A stretch of 43,826 nucleotides of DNA from the NCBI GenBank assembly GCA_946631165.1, contig CAMOZZ010000004.1:1-43826 (forward strand). The letters run 5' to 3'. The notes under the pieces were generated by a model. The model did not search any database, was not told the origin of the DNA, and was given only the letters and a program-made list of their open reading frames with translations. A program made the translations under genes and the position numbers. This DNA comes from an uncultured Lachnospiraceae bacterium (GTDB lineage Bacteria > Bacillota > Clostridia > Lachnospirales > Lachnospiraceae). Shown piece by piece: positions 29,341-39,076 of this stretch. Every line of letters starts with the position of its first letter. The stretch's first letter is position 1.

Positions 29341-30855
29341 TCAGCTGTTTTTTCCGGCTTCATAATCCGCCCGCAGGGCCTGTCTGTCGATCTTCCCGTT
29401 CTTGTTCAGCGGCAGCTTTTCCTGCTTTATGAAAATATTCGGGACCATATATGCCGGCAGGGATTCCTTCAGGCCTCTGACGATCTCCTTTTTATCCGGG
29501 GTACCCGTATAATAAGCCACGATCTTGTTCTTCTCCGTATCGAACAGGCAGCTGGCGCGGGAAACGCCCGGCAGCGCGCCCAGATGGATCTCGATTTCCT
29601 CCAGTTCGATCCGGTGGCCCATATGCTTGATCTGGAAATCCTTCCTGGCGGCAAAGTAATACTGGCCGTCCGGTGCAAGCTCTGCCATATCGCCGGTCCT
29701 GTACATCAGCTCGGGGAAATCGCTCTGCAGGGGATTCTGCACGAATGCCGCTGCTGTTTTCTCAGGATTTCTGTAATAGCCGGCAGCCAGGCATGTGCCG
29801 GTCACACAGATCTCCCCTGTCTCCCCGACGGTGACAGGCATATCCTTGTCGTTCAGTACATAGACCGCCTCATTTTCAAACACTTTCCCGAGCGGGATCT
29901 TGTCGGTAAGGCCGAATTCCCTGTCCAGGATGTAATACATGCAGTTGCAGGTGATCTCCGTCGGGCCGTAAAGGTTTACATACATGGCATCCGGGATCGC
30001 ATCCCTCCAGATATTCAGCATCTTGATCGGCATTACTTCCCCGGAGAACAGGATCTTTTTCAGTGCATGCGGCACTTTGTATTCCAGCACATTGGTTTCC
30101 GCAGCAACGCACATCGCCGAGACGGCCCACACGATGACCGTGATGTTCCTGCTGTCCAGTTCATCCATCAGCAGCTTCGGCATAATGAAGCACAGCCTCG
30201 GAATGATATGGACCGTCGCCCCGAGATACAGGGAGGAATAGATATCTTTCACGGATACGTCAAAATCAAACGGCGCCTGGTTGCCGAAGATATCGTTCTC
30301 CGTAAATCCGAATGTCTTTGTGAAGACCGGGATAAAATCCATGACCGAACGATGGGCAATGAGCACGCCTTTCGGCACGCCGGTGGAACCGGACGTACAG
30401 ATCGCGTACAGCGGATCGGTATCCATTGCCGACTCTCTGCGGGCGCGGATAAGTTCCTCTTCCGTTTCCGTACCTGCCAGCGCTTCATAAGTGATCACGG
30501 GAATGCTGATCTCGTTCCTGACCTCATCAGACAGCTTCGCTGCAAGCACGATCGCTGCCGGCTGCATCTGTTCCAGGATAGTCAGGATCCGCTTTTTCGG
30601 CTGCGAATTGTCGATCGGCACATAGAAATTCCGGCTCATGGCAATGCCCAGAAATGCGCTGATGCTTTCAATGTTCCTGTCGATCACGACAGCGACCGGG
30701 CGTCTGATGCCGGATATCGTTTCCGCGATCCCGCAGGCGATCCTTTCGGAAACATCCAGCAGTTCCTTATAGGTGATCGAGCTCCTGCTGTCGGAAAAAG
30801 CCGTCTTGTCCGGCAGTCTTTCCGCCTGTTTGTAAAGATAATCGAGTATGGTCAC
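29341..30855 (-). CDS. DltA-like AMP-binding ligase, copy 2
   Basis: YAICTSGSTGVPKGVLIAHRSVMDFIP, FDFDVSVKDIYSSL, LYGPTEIT, LPLNKNGKIDRQAL; homologous to copy 1 along its length. Confidence 0.85.
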   Translation of the reverse strand: MTILDYLYKQAERLPDKTAFSDSRSSITYKELLDVSERIACGIAETISGIRRPVAVVIDRNIESISAFLGIAMSRNFYVPIDNSQPKKRILTILEQMQPAAIVLAAKLSDEVRNEISIPVITYEALAGTETEEELIRARRESAMDTDPLYAICTSGSTGVPKGVLIAHRSVMDFIPVFTKTFGFTENDIFGNQAPFDFDVSVKDIYSSLYLGATVHIIPRLCFIMPKLLMDELDSRNITVIVWAVSAMCVAAETNVLEYKVPHALKKILFSGEVMPIKMLNIWRDAIPDAMYVNLYGPTEITCNCMYYILDREFGLTDKIPLGKVFENEAVYVLNDKDMPVTVGETGEICVTGTCLAAGYYRNPEKTAAAFVQNPLQSDFPELMYRTGDMAELAPDGQYYFAARKDFQIKHMGHRIELEEIEIHLGALPGVSRASCLFDTEKNKIVAYYTGTPDKKEIVRGLKESLPAYMVPNIFIKQEKLPLNKNGKIDRQALRADYEAGKNS

Positions 30856-30892
30856 GATCTGACCTCCTTATAAATCATATTTCCGTTCATTC

Positions 30893-33800
30893 TCAGCCGA
30901 CAACCGCCTTTTGTACAGCTGCGGGATCTGTTAATACAGGGATCCCCTTCAGCACATCGCCGGATCCTGCGGGATCTGATCCGGGATCAGACAGCCGGTA
31001 TACTGCGCTGCACTTTCCGGCGGCATATTCTATGGCATCCTTTAAGAAGGTATCCCCGCCGTTTACGGCTTCAGCCATATCATCGGTAATGAACAGCCGG
31101 ATATCCGCCTTCATAAAGGAAAGGCTCAAAAGCAGTTCGGGCGTCAGGACATCATAGATGCACACCGTATCAAAATCCGCGCTGCCGTACATGCGTTTTG
31201 CATGCAGGGCAAACTCATACTGCAGGTAATCCATGGCGTCTTTAAGGGATACCTTCCCGGCATGATAGAGATCCAGCAGGCATTTTGCCCGCGCGCCGAA
31301 ATGATACTCTTTCATCACGCCGATCACGGGATTGACACGCAGCAGCGGATAAGCGCTCTTCTTGTTGGCATCCACAGCCAGCATCTCGCAGGACATATAC
31401 AGTTCTGTCTTTTCGCGGTCAAGCGCATCGCTGACCGCGTACAGCTGGTCCGTCGCGAAGGAGCGCTGGCAGCTTTCGGAAAAGACCATGACTTTCTTCT
31501 TCCCGGTCCGCTCGACAGGTTCCAGACAGATATCGTTCATATGCTCGTGGATGATCAGTTCGGACAGCAGTCTGGGACTCTCGGGAGAATCATATTCACA
31601 GAACTCCTTAAACGCAGCCGTATCGTCATACGTCTTGCCCCTGGCAAGCGCTTCCACGACCTCTTCCTTTGTCCTGGCAATATCAAACGGCAGGCTCATC
31701 AGATCCATGCCCATGCCGCGCTTCTTCATATACAGCTCATAGTCGTCACAGAACAGGATGATCTGCTTTTCGGAGGCCAGATAATCATAGAAGACACTTG
31801 AGTAATCGGTGATCAGCGCGTCCGTCACGGCCAGCAGCGCATAGGAATCGATCGTCTTCGGGAACTGTTTTATATGCCTGTACGCTGAATAATCGATCGA
31901 ATCGTTGATCTTATGATGCAGATTGCAGTACAGGATCCTGTCATCCGGCAGATGCTCATCCAGATAATCAAGCAGCGCCCTGGAATCCGCCACGACCTTC
32001 TCCTCGTCCAGATAATCCTTCCAGGTGGGCATATACGCATAAAGCCTTTCTCCGTTCGGCGCAAGCACGGAACGCATAATGCTGCCGGTCTCTTCACTGA
32101 CAGAAAGCATGCCGCCTGTTCTCGGATAGCCCAGCATCACAGCCTTTCCATGGGTAAGATCTCTTACCGCATAGGACTTTAACATAATATCCCTGGTGAT
32201 ATCGTTGGGATAAAGCAGATAATCCGCTTCAATGAAGTTCCTCTGGGTATTGCCGTCCTTGTGGATGTTCTTCGAGTTCTTTGCGAGGCCGACTTTCTTA
32301 AGCGGCACGCCGTGCCATGTATTGATGACGATCTGCCCGGGCTTCTTGACCCATCCCTGCGGGAAATAGACTTCCGTGATCAGGACCTGGCAGGTTTCCA
32401 TAAGGACTGCGTAATCACCATCGTTGGTGACCACAGAAGTCCTGTTCCATCCGTTCTTCCGGATATATTCATCAATGACCGGCTTCGTTTCCGAATCGCC
32501 GCGGACATAGATCTTATAATTTGCAAAATACGAAGAATGATTCATCTCATTCAGGATATACTGCATATTTCCGCGCACATTCTTGCCGAGTCCGAGGATC
32601 AGGGCCGTTCTGGGCTCGACCGGCCTGTCGAAATACTGATCGTTGATCGTCCTTCTTCCGGGCGTCATGCCTTCCTTTTTAAGAAGCGCGTCGCAGCGTT
32701 CTGCCGCCGCCTTTCTCTCATTGACATCCAGTGTCAGCAGCGGGACGGGATGAATATCCTTTTCATTCAGGATATACTTATCCTGGTACGCCAGCATCTC
32801 CTTATAGATCCTCTCACAGTTATTGTGATCGCTGTAATAGAAGAAATCATCTGCTCTTGCGACGTACTCCGGCTTCATCCTGCAGCCGTTTGCCATGTAT
32901 TCCGTCAGCAGGCTGATCAGCTCGTCATTGTCATGGCAGATCTCGCCGAACGCCATCGTATCATAGAAGAAGCTTCCTTCTTCATAATGCTGCGGGATAT
33001 CCTTATGATGCAGATAAACGAGCGGTTTCCGCATATACGCAAAGTCGAACTGAATGCCGGAGAAATCCGTCACCATCAGGGAAGACTCACAGAACATCCG
33101 CTCGTAGCTCATATCACCTACAGCCGGGATGATATCCACATAATCGTTTTTGTCAAAGTCATCTACCTGCGAACTGACGATGGGATGCAGGACATATTTG
33201 ATCTTATAGCCGTATTTTCTGGCGGCGGAAATGAGCCGCTCGTCATTGATCAGCGAATTGAATACCTTATAATAAGTGCTTTCCTTAAAGAGCGGGTTGT
33301 AATCTCTCTGTTCGCCTTCACTTGTACGGACCGGCGCAGCTGCCTGCATCCGCCAGGTCGGGCTGATCATGATCTGCTTTTTGTCGTCGTTGACGAGGCC
33401 GTCATAACGCGGAACACCGGTAAGCTTGATCGCATCATATCCCTGATAATCATAGACAGGATGCATCAGATTCCGGATCTCATACTTGGAAGCGCAGAAA
33501 TACAGCCTGGTATTATCACGCAGCCGCTGCTGGGCCACGGCGATCTTCTGTACGCTCATGCCGTGCTGCACGCAGCATACATGGAAATCCGGAAGATCCC
33601 TGATATAACTGGAATTGATCATTCCGAAATTGTTGAACGCGTAGACGGTCGAGTTTGAAATGACCATCATATCGGCCATCATGAAGATCAGCCTGTGTTT
33701 TATACTTCCGCGGACCAGCGGTTTATAGCCGTCTTTCTTCAGCCGTTTATAATCCGAGGTCTTTTTATCGATCAGATAGTAATGCTTTATATCCTCTTTC

Positions 33801-35473
33801 TGTGCAGATGCATAACGGTACAGATATTCGGAAGAATCGCCGCCCTTGTAGATCTTGTCCAGGTACATCCATACTGGCTTATTCTTGATCCTCGGCCGGA
33901 AGAACCAGTAAGCCAGCCGGATCAGGATGAAGACCCATGCCCTTTTCCGGTCCGTCCGTGCGCGGAACATCTCTTTTAAGAGCATCTTTTCTCTTTCCCG
34001 ATGGTCTTTTTTCTCCGTTTCCTTGTTCATCCGTCGGACACGCAGACCGTCTTCACGCCTTGTCATCAGGAACGGCGTCTCTTTTCCGAACCACCAGTAG
34101 CTGTTCGTAAAGCGGTCGCTCATGCGGCTGAAATGGGATTCAAATTTATATCTGACCTTGATCGGTTCGCCTTCCACATCCGCCATGCAGAAAATATGAA
34201 TATCGTTTACAGACGCAAGCGGTATTTCCAGATGGAATGAATGATTTTTGTAGATGCTGACGCCGAACACTTTTTCAAGGCCGTAACGTTCATTGTAAAC
34301 AGGCCTGATCTTATGGCCGCCGGCCAGGAAATACACATCCGAAGCCATGGAATAAACCAGCGGATGAATCGTGCCGTCAATATGCAGGATACCTTCCCGG
34401 TAATCCATAAAGGCAATATTCGTATTCAGGTTGGCGATCGTGTTCATCAGTACCCTGCCGCCGGAATAATACGCCTTTCCGGCGAGATACTGTTTCCTGT
34501 ACCGGTACTCTTTTCCGTATTTGAACATGCAGAACGTCCACTTGAAAGAATCGCCGATCACGCATTCAGGGATCCTGTGCGCATTCAGGATCGGATCATC
34601 GTCGAGCAGGCTGATCATATCGCCCATAAGGCCCAGCACTTCCCGTTCCTGTCCTTCCGGGACCACATGCTTATTTCTGTTATTCAGATTTGCGGTCAGC
34701 TTCTTCTGGGTGGAGAACATCGCATGGTATTGAATAAAGAAAGGAATGCTTCCCTGTTTTTCCTTCTTTTCCGTAAGATAGGGAATCCAGAAATCCGTAT
34801 AGGATTTTGTATAGAAATCCGGTTCATACACGCCGTGAAAATACCGGATATCCCCCTCTCTTTCCCTGACATTGAAATACTTCCTGCATTTCACGTAAAC
34901 GACAGACATTTTCTCTGCGAGCATGTCAAGGAAGAACCTGCGTTCCGCGTCCAGTCCGAGTTCGGGGAAAACGGGCGTGTTTTTCAGCAGGCTGCTCTTT
35001 ATGAACGTTCCGCCGAAATAAAAAGGATAACAGTTGTATTTTTCGTTCAGGTCAATAAGCAGCGATTCCCTTTCGGTGTCATCCCATGCAAAACTGTCGG
35101 GCTCTCCGTCCGGCCGGATCTTCTGCAGCAAAAAGATCGACTGGGAAGGGAACTGCTTCCTTCTTTTATCCATTTCCGCAAGCGTCCCGTCGGACCATGT
35201 GTCGCCGCTGGTGATCTCCGTCACGAAATCGCCCCGGACCCTTGCGGCAGCATCCTTTATGATCGCAGCTTCCCCGCTGTCCGCAAAATCCTTCACGGTC
35301 TCGATCTTCGCGTTTTCGGGAAGCCCGAGCCCTGCGGTGAAATCTTCCGCCGCATTGTACAGCAGGAACTGGACATCCTGTTTGTACGATGCCAGTTCCT
35401 TCCCCAGAAAAGCTTTTGTCTTTTCGTTGTTATCCTTATCCTTCGTTACATTCCAAATAACAGAATATCTCAT
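30893..35473 (-). CDS. Giant CDP-glycerol:glycerophosphotransferase-family protein with two TagF-like domains
   Basis: 1526 aa; first TagF-like core VCCVQHGMSVQKIA ... MVTDFSGIQFDFAYMRKPLVYL; second core NTWHGVPLKKVGLAKNSKNI ... LITDYSSVFYDYLASEKQIILF; GT-A-like N-terminal region. Confidence 0.85.
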   Translation of the reverse strand: MRYSVIWNVTKDKDNNEKTKAFLGKELASYKQDVQFLLYNAAEDFTAGLGLPENAKIETVKDFADSGEAAIIKDAAARVRGDFVTEITSGDTWSDGTLAEMDKRRKQFPSQSIFLLQKIRPDGEPDSFAWDDTERESLLIDLNEKYNCYPFYFGGTFIKSSLLKNTPVFPELGLDAERRFFLDMLAEKMSVVYVKCRKYFNVREREGDIRYFHGVYEPDFYTKSYTDFWIPYLTEKKEKQGSIPFFIQYHAMFSTQKKLTANLNNRNKHVVPEGQEREVLGLMGDMISLLDDDPILNAHRIPECVIGDSFKWTFCMFKYGKEYRYRKQYLAGKAYYSGGRVLMNTIANLNTNIAFMDYREGILHIDGTIHPLVYSMASDVYFLAGGHKIRPVYNERYGLEKVFGVSIYKNHSFHLEIPLASVNDIHIFCMADVEGEPIKVRYKFESHFSRMSDRFTNSYWWFGKETPFLMTRREDGLRVRRMNKETEKKDHREREKMLLKEMFRARTDRKRAWVFILIRLAYWFFRPRIKNKPVWMYLDKIYKGGDSSEYLYRYASAQKEDIKHYYLIDKKTSDYKRLKKDGYKPLVRGSIKHRLIFMMADMMVISNSTVYAFNNFGMINSSYIRDLPDFHVCCVQHGMSVQKIAVAQQRLRDNTRLYFCASKYEIRNLMHPVYDYQGYDAIKLTGVPRYDGLVNDDKKQIMISPTWRMQAAAPVRTSEGEQRDYNPLFKESTYYKVFNSLINDERLISAARKYGYKIKYVLHPIVSSQVDDFDKNDYVDIIPAVGDMSYERMFCESSLMVTDFSGIQFDFAYMRKPLVYLHHKDIPQHYEEGSFFYDTMAFGEICHDNDELISLLTEYMANGCRMKPEYVARADDFFYYSDHNNCERIYKEMLAYQDKYILNEKDIHPVPLLTLDVNERKAAAERCDALLKKEGMTPGRRTINDQYFDRPVEPRTALILGLGKNVRGNMQYILNEMNHSSYFANYKIYVRGDSETKPVIDEYIRKNGWNRTSVVTNDGDYAVLMETCQVLITEVYFPQGWVKKPGQIVINTWHGVPLKKVGLAKNSKNIHKDGNTQRNFIEADYLLYPNDITRDIMLKSYAVRDLTHGKAVMLGYPRTGGMLSVSEETGSIMRSVLAPNGERLYAYMPTWKDYLDEEKVVADSRALLDYLDEHLPDDRILYCNLHHKINDSIDYSAYRHIKQFPKTIDSYALLAVTDALITDYSSVFYDYLASEKQIILFCDDYELYMKKRGMGMDLMSLPFDIARTKEEVVEALARGKTYDDTAAFKEFCEYDSPESPRLLSELIIHEHMNDICLEPVERTGKKKVMVFSESCQRSFATDQLYAVSDALDREKTELYMSCEMLAVDANKKSAYPLLRVNPVIGVMKEYHFGARAKCLLDLYHAGKVSLKDAMDYLQYEFALHAKRMYGSADFDTVCIYDVLTPELLLSLSFMKADIRLFITDDMAEAVNGGDTFLKDAIEYAAGKCSAVYRLSDPGSDPAGSGDVLKGIPVLTDPAAVQKAVVG

Positions 35474-35521
35474 ACAGGTTCCCCACGTTTCTTCTGTATT
35501 ATAATAACGGCGCGCCGCTTT

Positions 35522-36616
35522 TTACTGTTCCATGGCCTCCCGCTGATGTCTGAAACTGGCACACAGTCTTTCATACATCCCGGGCAGATCGACTGCAGGT
35601 TTCCAGCCGAGTCCCATCAGTCTGTCAGCGGACAGTTTTATCTTCACATCCGGCGCATAGCCGAATTTGAGTGCATCCTCCGGTATATCAAAGATCACAC
35701 TGCTCCTGCCTCCGCCAATCTGTGCAGAGACCAGCTGTGCCATATCCCGGATCATGATGGATGTTGCCGGATTCACGACTGTATAAGCAGTCCCGCACTC
35801 CCCTTTGAACAGGATCGTGAAGATCCCCGTCACTGCATCCGCGGTATAACAGTAATTTCCCCAGGATTCTCCCCTGGTGTGCAGCACGATATCCTCTCCC
35901 GCCATTGCGCTTTTCGCGAACTGTGCGAAAACACGGCCTTCCGAGACATCGACGCCGGCGCCGAAAGTCTGCGCCAGTCTCGCGCTAACAGCTTCCACGC
36001 CGTATTCCCGGTAATAGCAGGCGCACATCAGTTCGCAGACTCTCTTGCTCTCCGAATAGCAGCTGCGGACGCTCTTAAGATCAATATAGCCGAGATCTTC
36101 TTCACGGATCCTGTCCTTTTCCGGATCCGTCACGCCGAACGCCTCCATGGAAGAGATGTAGACCATCTTTGCGCCGGCACGTTTTGCGAGTTCCAGCATA
36201 TTCTTTGTGCCGCCGATCGCGATTTCCATCGTTTCAACAGGCTGCGTGACAAAGAATTTTGAGGCTGTAGGGGAAGCCGCATGGATAATGATATCCGTAT
36301 CCTCCGGCAGTCCCGCATCCCTGACGTCACCGTATACCGGGACAAGCGCCGGCCTCTCCAGAAGTCCCTGATACAGTTTCCGTGTTTTCGCCTCATCCCT
36401 GCAGAGGGCATAGACGGTGAGCGGGATACCATGTTCCCTGGATACCGTCAGCAGCGCTCTGACAAGCGCCTGTCCGACAAGTCCCGTAGCGCCGGTCACC
36501 AGTATTTTCTTCCCGTCCAGTGTTTCGTACGGGAGCGCCGTGTGCGCGATCCGCAGGAGATCCTCCGCAAATACCGGATCTCCTTTCGCTTCCATAAGCA
36601 ATTCCTTATCTGTCAT
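35522..36616 (-). CDS. NAD-dependent epimerase/dehydratase (SDR family)
   Basis: KKILVTGATGLVGQALVRALL Rossmann motif, YISSMEAFG, YSESKRVCE (YxxxK); start placed at 36616. Confidence 0.85.
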   Translation of the reverse strand: MTDKELLMEAKGDPVFAEDLLRIAHTALPYETLDGKKILVTGATGLVGQALVRALLTVSREHGIPLTVYALCRDEAKTRKLYQGLLERPALVPVYGDVRDAGLPEDTDIIIHAASPTASKFFVTQPVETMEIAIGGTKNMLELAKRAGAKMVYISSMEAFGVTDPEKDRIREEDLGYIDLKSVRSCYSESKRVCELMCACYYREYGVEAVSARLAQTFGAGVDVSEGRVFAQFAKSAMAGEDIVLHTRGESWGNYCYTADAVTGIFTILFKGECGTAYTVVNPATSIMIRDMAQLVSAQIGGGRSSVIFDIPEDALKFGYAPDVKIKLSADRLMGLGWKPAVDLPGMYERLCASFRHQREAMEQ

Positions 36617-36632
36617 TTTCCTGTTCCTGTTC

Positions 36633-37388
36633 TCAGTGCGGTCCGTTTCCGATCCGGTTCGTGATGCCGAGACCGAATGCCTGCTCATTCTCCCTGTATG
36701 TGATCAGGGCCCTGAACATGTAAACGTCTTCCGGCGTGGTAACTTTGATATTCCCGCGGTTGCCCTCGACCATGTGCGCCGTTTTCCCGAGATGTCTGAT
36801 CATATTGCAGGAATCCACCAGATCCTTATAGCCTTCCGGCCTCTTCCTGATCTCTTCATGCGCCTGCAGGATATCCGCAAGCAGGAAACTCTGCGGCGCC
36901 TGGGCAGCATAGGTATTCTTCCGGTTCGGGACATCCTCCACAATATTGCCATCTTCGCTGATCATGATCGTTTCAAAACAGGGCGTACAGGTGATCGCAT
37001 TGCCATGTTCCCTTACGCCTCTGATGTTCGCGGAGATCACTTCCCTGGAGATGAACGGCCGCACGCCGTCATGGATCAGCACGACCGAGTCCCCGGGATT
37101 CTCCTTCTCCGCCGCCTTCAGGGCGTTATAAACGGAATCCAGCGCGCTGGTGCCGCCCGGCAGCACTCCTGCCACCTTCGACAGTCTGTATTCGTCTACC
37201 AGCGTGTTCATATAATCCAGATAATCCGCGATGATGGCAATGTAGATCTTATCGATCTCCTTATGATACTGGAACAGCTGCAGGGTATGCACGATGACCG
37301 GTTTCCCGTTGATCTCCAGAAACTGTTTCGGGATTCCGGCGCCCATTCTCACGCCGCTGCCGCCGGCAAATATGATCGCTATGTTCAT
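36633..37388 (-). CDS. IspD/TarI-family cytidylyltransferase, copy 1 (probable polyol-phosphate cytidylyltransferase)
   Basis: MNIAIIFAGGSGVRMGAGIPKQFLEINGKPVIVHTL, VLIHDGVRPF, APQSF; position within a teichoic-acid-like locus. Confidence 0.85.
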   Translation of the reverse strand: MNIAIIFAGGSGVRMGAGIPKQFLEINGKPVIVHTLQLFQYHKEIDKIYIAIIADYLDYMNTLVDEYRLSKVAGVLPGGTSALDSVYNALKAAEKENPGDSVVLIHDGVRPFISREVISANIRGVREHGNAITCTPCFETIMISEDGNIVEDVPNRKNTYAAQAPQSFLLADILQAHEEIRKRPEGYKDLVDSCNMIRHLGKTAHMVEGNRGNIKVTTPEDVYMFRALITYRENEQAFGLGITNRIGNGPH

Positions 37389-37399
37389 GGCTCGCTCCT

Positions 37400-39076
37400 T
37401 TATGCTATTCCGGCGCCCGGAGGGACGATCCTGTCATCCCGCAGGCTCCTGATCATTTTCATTTTTTTCTCATTGCGTTGCACGCCGTCTGTGATATCCT
37501 GCGGCATTTTTCCGAAGAGGACGGCATCAAGGATCTTGTCCGCACTGTTTCCTGCGGTCCCGCCGAAAGCGGTCTGCCGGTAACGTTCCGCCTTCTCTTC
37601 CTCATACTGCCCGCTTTTCAGCACTTCCAGCAATTCTTCAAAACTTTCCGCGACCGGGCCGGGCGCCGCTTCCCTGTAATCCAGATGGAAACCTCTTTCC
37701 TCTTCATAATCCGCCGCATCAAAGGCGTAGAAGACCATCGGCTTCCGGAATAAGGAGAACTCGTAAATGGTCGAGGAATAATCCGTGATCATGAGATCCG
37801 CCGCGGAAAACAGATCCATATTGTCTTCTGCCGGAAGATCGAACAGATTGTCATATCCCTCAACAGGCACCGGTTCCGTGATCCACGGATGCATCCTGAA
37901 TACAACCGCGTATGTCTCACCGCAAAAATGCGCCAGCGCATCAAAATCGATCCTGTCAAACGGATAATGCGCGGTCTTCTGGCTGCCGCCCCTGTATGTC
38001 GGCGCGAACAGGATGATCTTTCTGCCCGCAAGCCCCGGGAACCGTCTGCATAGCGCTGCCTTTCGTTCAGCCTGCTCCTCCGCACCGGGAATAAGCTGCA
38101 GTCTCGGCATGCCGAACGGCAGCACTCTGCACGCCGGTATGCCCCACATCTCTGCAAACACCGGGATCAGGGCTTCCGACGGCGCGATCCCCCAGGTGTA
38201 TTGCCGGTGACACGAAAACGGCGGCGAAGCCCCCGGACGGCCGTACCTGCTGTAACCGGTCGCCTTAAACCCGAGCCCGCCGTGCCAGACCTGCGTTATA
38301 ACAGTATCCCCGGAAAGCTTCAGCCTGTCAAGCACCGGTGCATGGTCATCCATGAAAATATAATCCGCTTCCGCAAGCTTTGCAAGCATATCCAGCCAGC
38401 TTTTCATGCCGAGATGCTGATCGGTGACAGCCATTCTGGCGGATGTCATGATCCGGAAACGGCCCTCTTCGTTGCGCTTCTCCAGCGCCTCTTTCAGGAT
38501 CCTGAGATTTTCGGTAAGCGTCTCCGACTGCTCGGTATAGAAAAGCACTGCCGGCTTTCCTCTGTAAGAATCGTGCTTCAGCCTGCACATCCTGTACCAG
38601 TTCCTGAAAACCGCTTCCTTTGCAGCTGTCCTCGGATCCGCCGGGCTGTATAAAACCGGGCCGGCCGTATCCGTGACCGAAAGGACCAGGCTCCCGTTCT
38701 CATCCGCTTCAGCAGCAAGATCGACTGAGAAGCCTTTTCTTCCATATATAAGAGACTCCTTATAACCGCAGATCCCGTCGTCTGCCGCGATATAACTGCC
38801 TTCCGGCGCTGTCCCTCTGCTCTCATGCAGTGCCGCTATACGATATCTGCCGGATGGCAGCATCGTGCCGTCTCCTGCATCGGCCAAATTCAGGATCAGG
38901 TCAAAAGCACCGTCCCCGGTCTGTTTCACTTTAAGCGCCGCAGCGCCTCTTCCTTTTTCATCGAAGAGTACAAAAAGACCCGGCGTGACGTTTTCCGTCA
39001 TGCCGCAGGAAAAGATCAGCTGCACGCGTTCGCGCCTGATCCTATTGATTCTGATGGACGATCCTTTCAGCTGCAT
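37400..39076 (-). CDS. CDP-glycerol glycerophosphotransferase family protein
   Basis: TQVWHGGLGFKATGYSRYG and LMITDYSSTIYEFSLFRKPMVFYAFD TagB/TagF motifs. Confidence 0.85.
   Translation of the reverse strand: MQLKGSSIRINRIRRERVQLIFSCGMTENVTPGLFVLFDEKGRGAAALKVKQTGDGAFDLILNLADAGDGTMLPSGRYRIAALHESRGTAPEGSYIAADDGICGYKESLIYGRKGFSVDLAAEADENGSLVLSVTDTAGPVLYSPADPRTAAKEAVFRNWYRMCRLKHDSYRGKPAVLFYTEQSETLTENLRILKEALEKRNEEGRFRIMTSARMAVTDQHLGMKSWLDMLAKLAEADYIFMDDHAPVLDRLKLSGDTVITQVWHGGLGFKATGYSRYGRPGASPPFSCHRQYTWGIAPSEALIPVFAEMWGIPACRVLPFGMPRLQLIPGAEEQAERKAALCRRFPGLAGRKIILFAPTYRGGSQKTAHYPFDRIDFDALAHFCGETYAVVFRMHPWITEPVPVEGYDNLFDLPAEDNMDLFSAADLMITDYSSTIYEFSLFRKPMVFYAFDAADYEEERGFHLDYREAAPGPVAESFEELLEVLKSGQYEEEKAERYRQTAFGGTAGNSADKILDAVLFGKMPQDITDGVQRNEKKMKMIRSLRDDRIVPPGAGIA

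Noticed and set aside
34241-36262. 673-aa plus-strand ORF antisense to the giant TagF-like gene and the epimerase gene
   Set aside because: Spans two well-supported minus-strand genes and their intergenic gap; low-complexity, His/Arg/Phe-rich translation with no family motif, typical of an open antisense frame.
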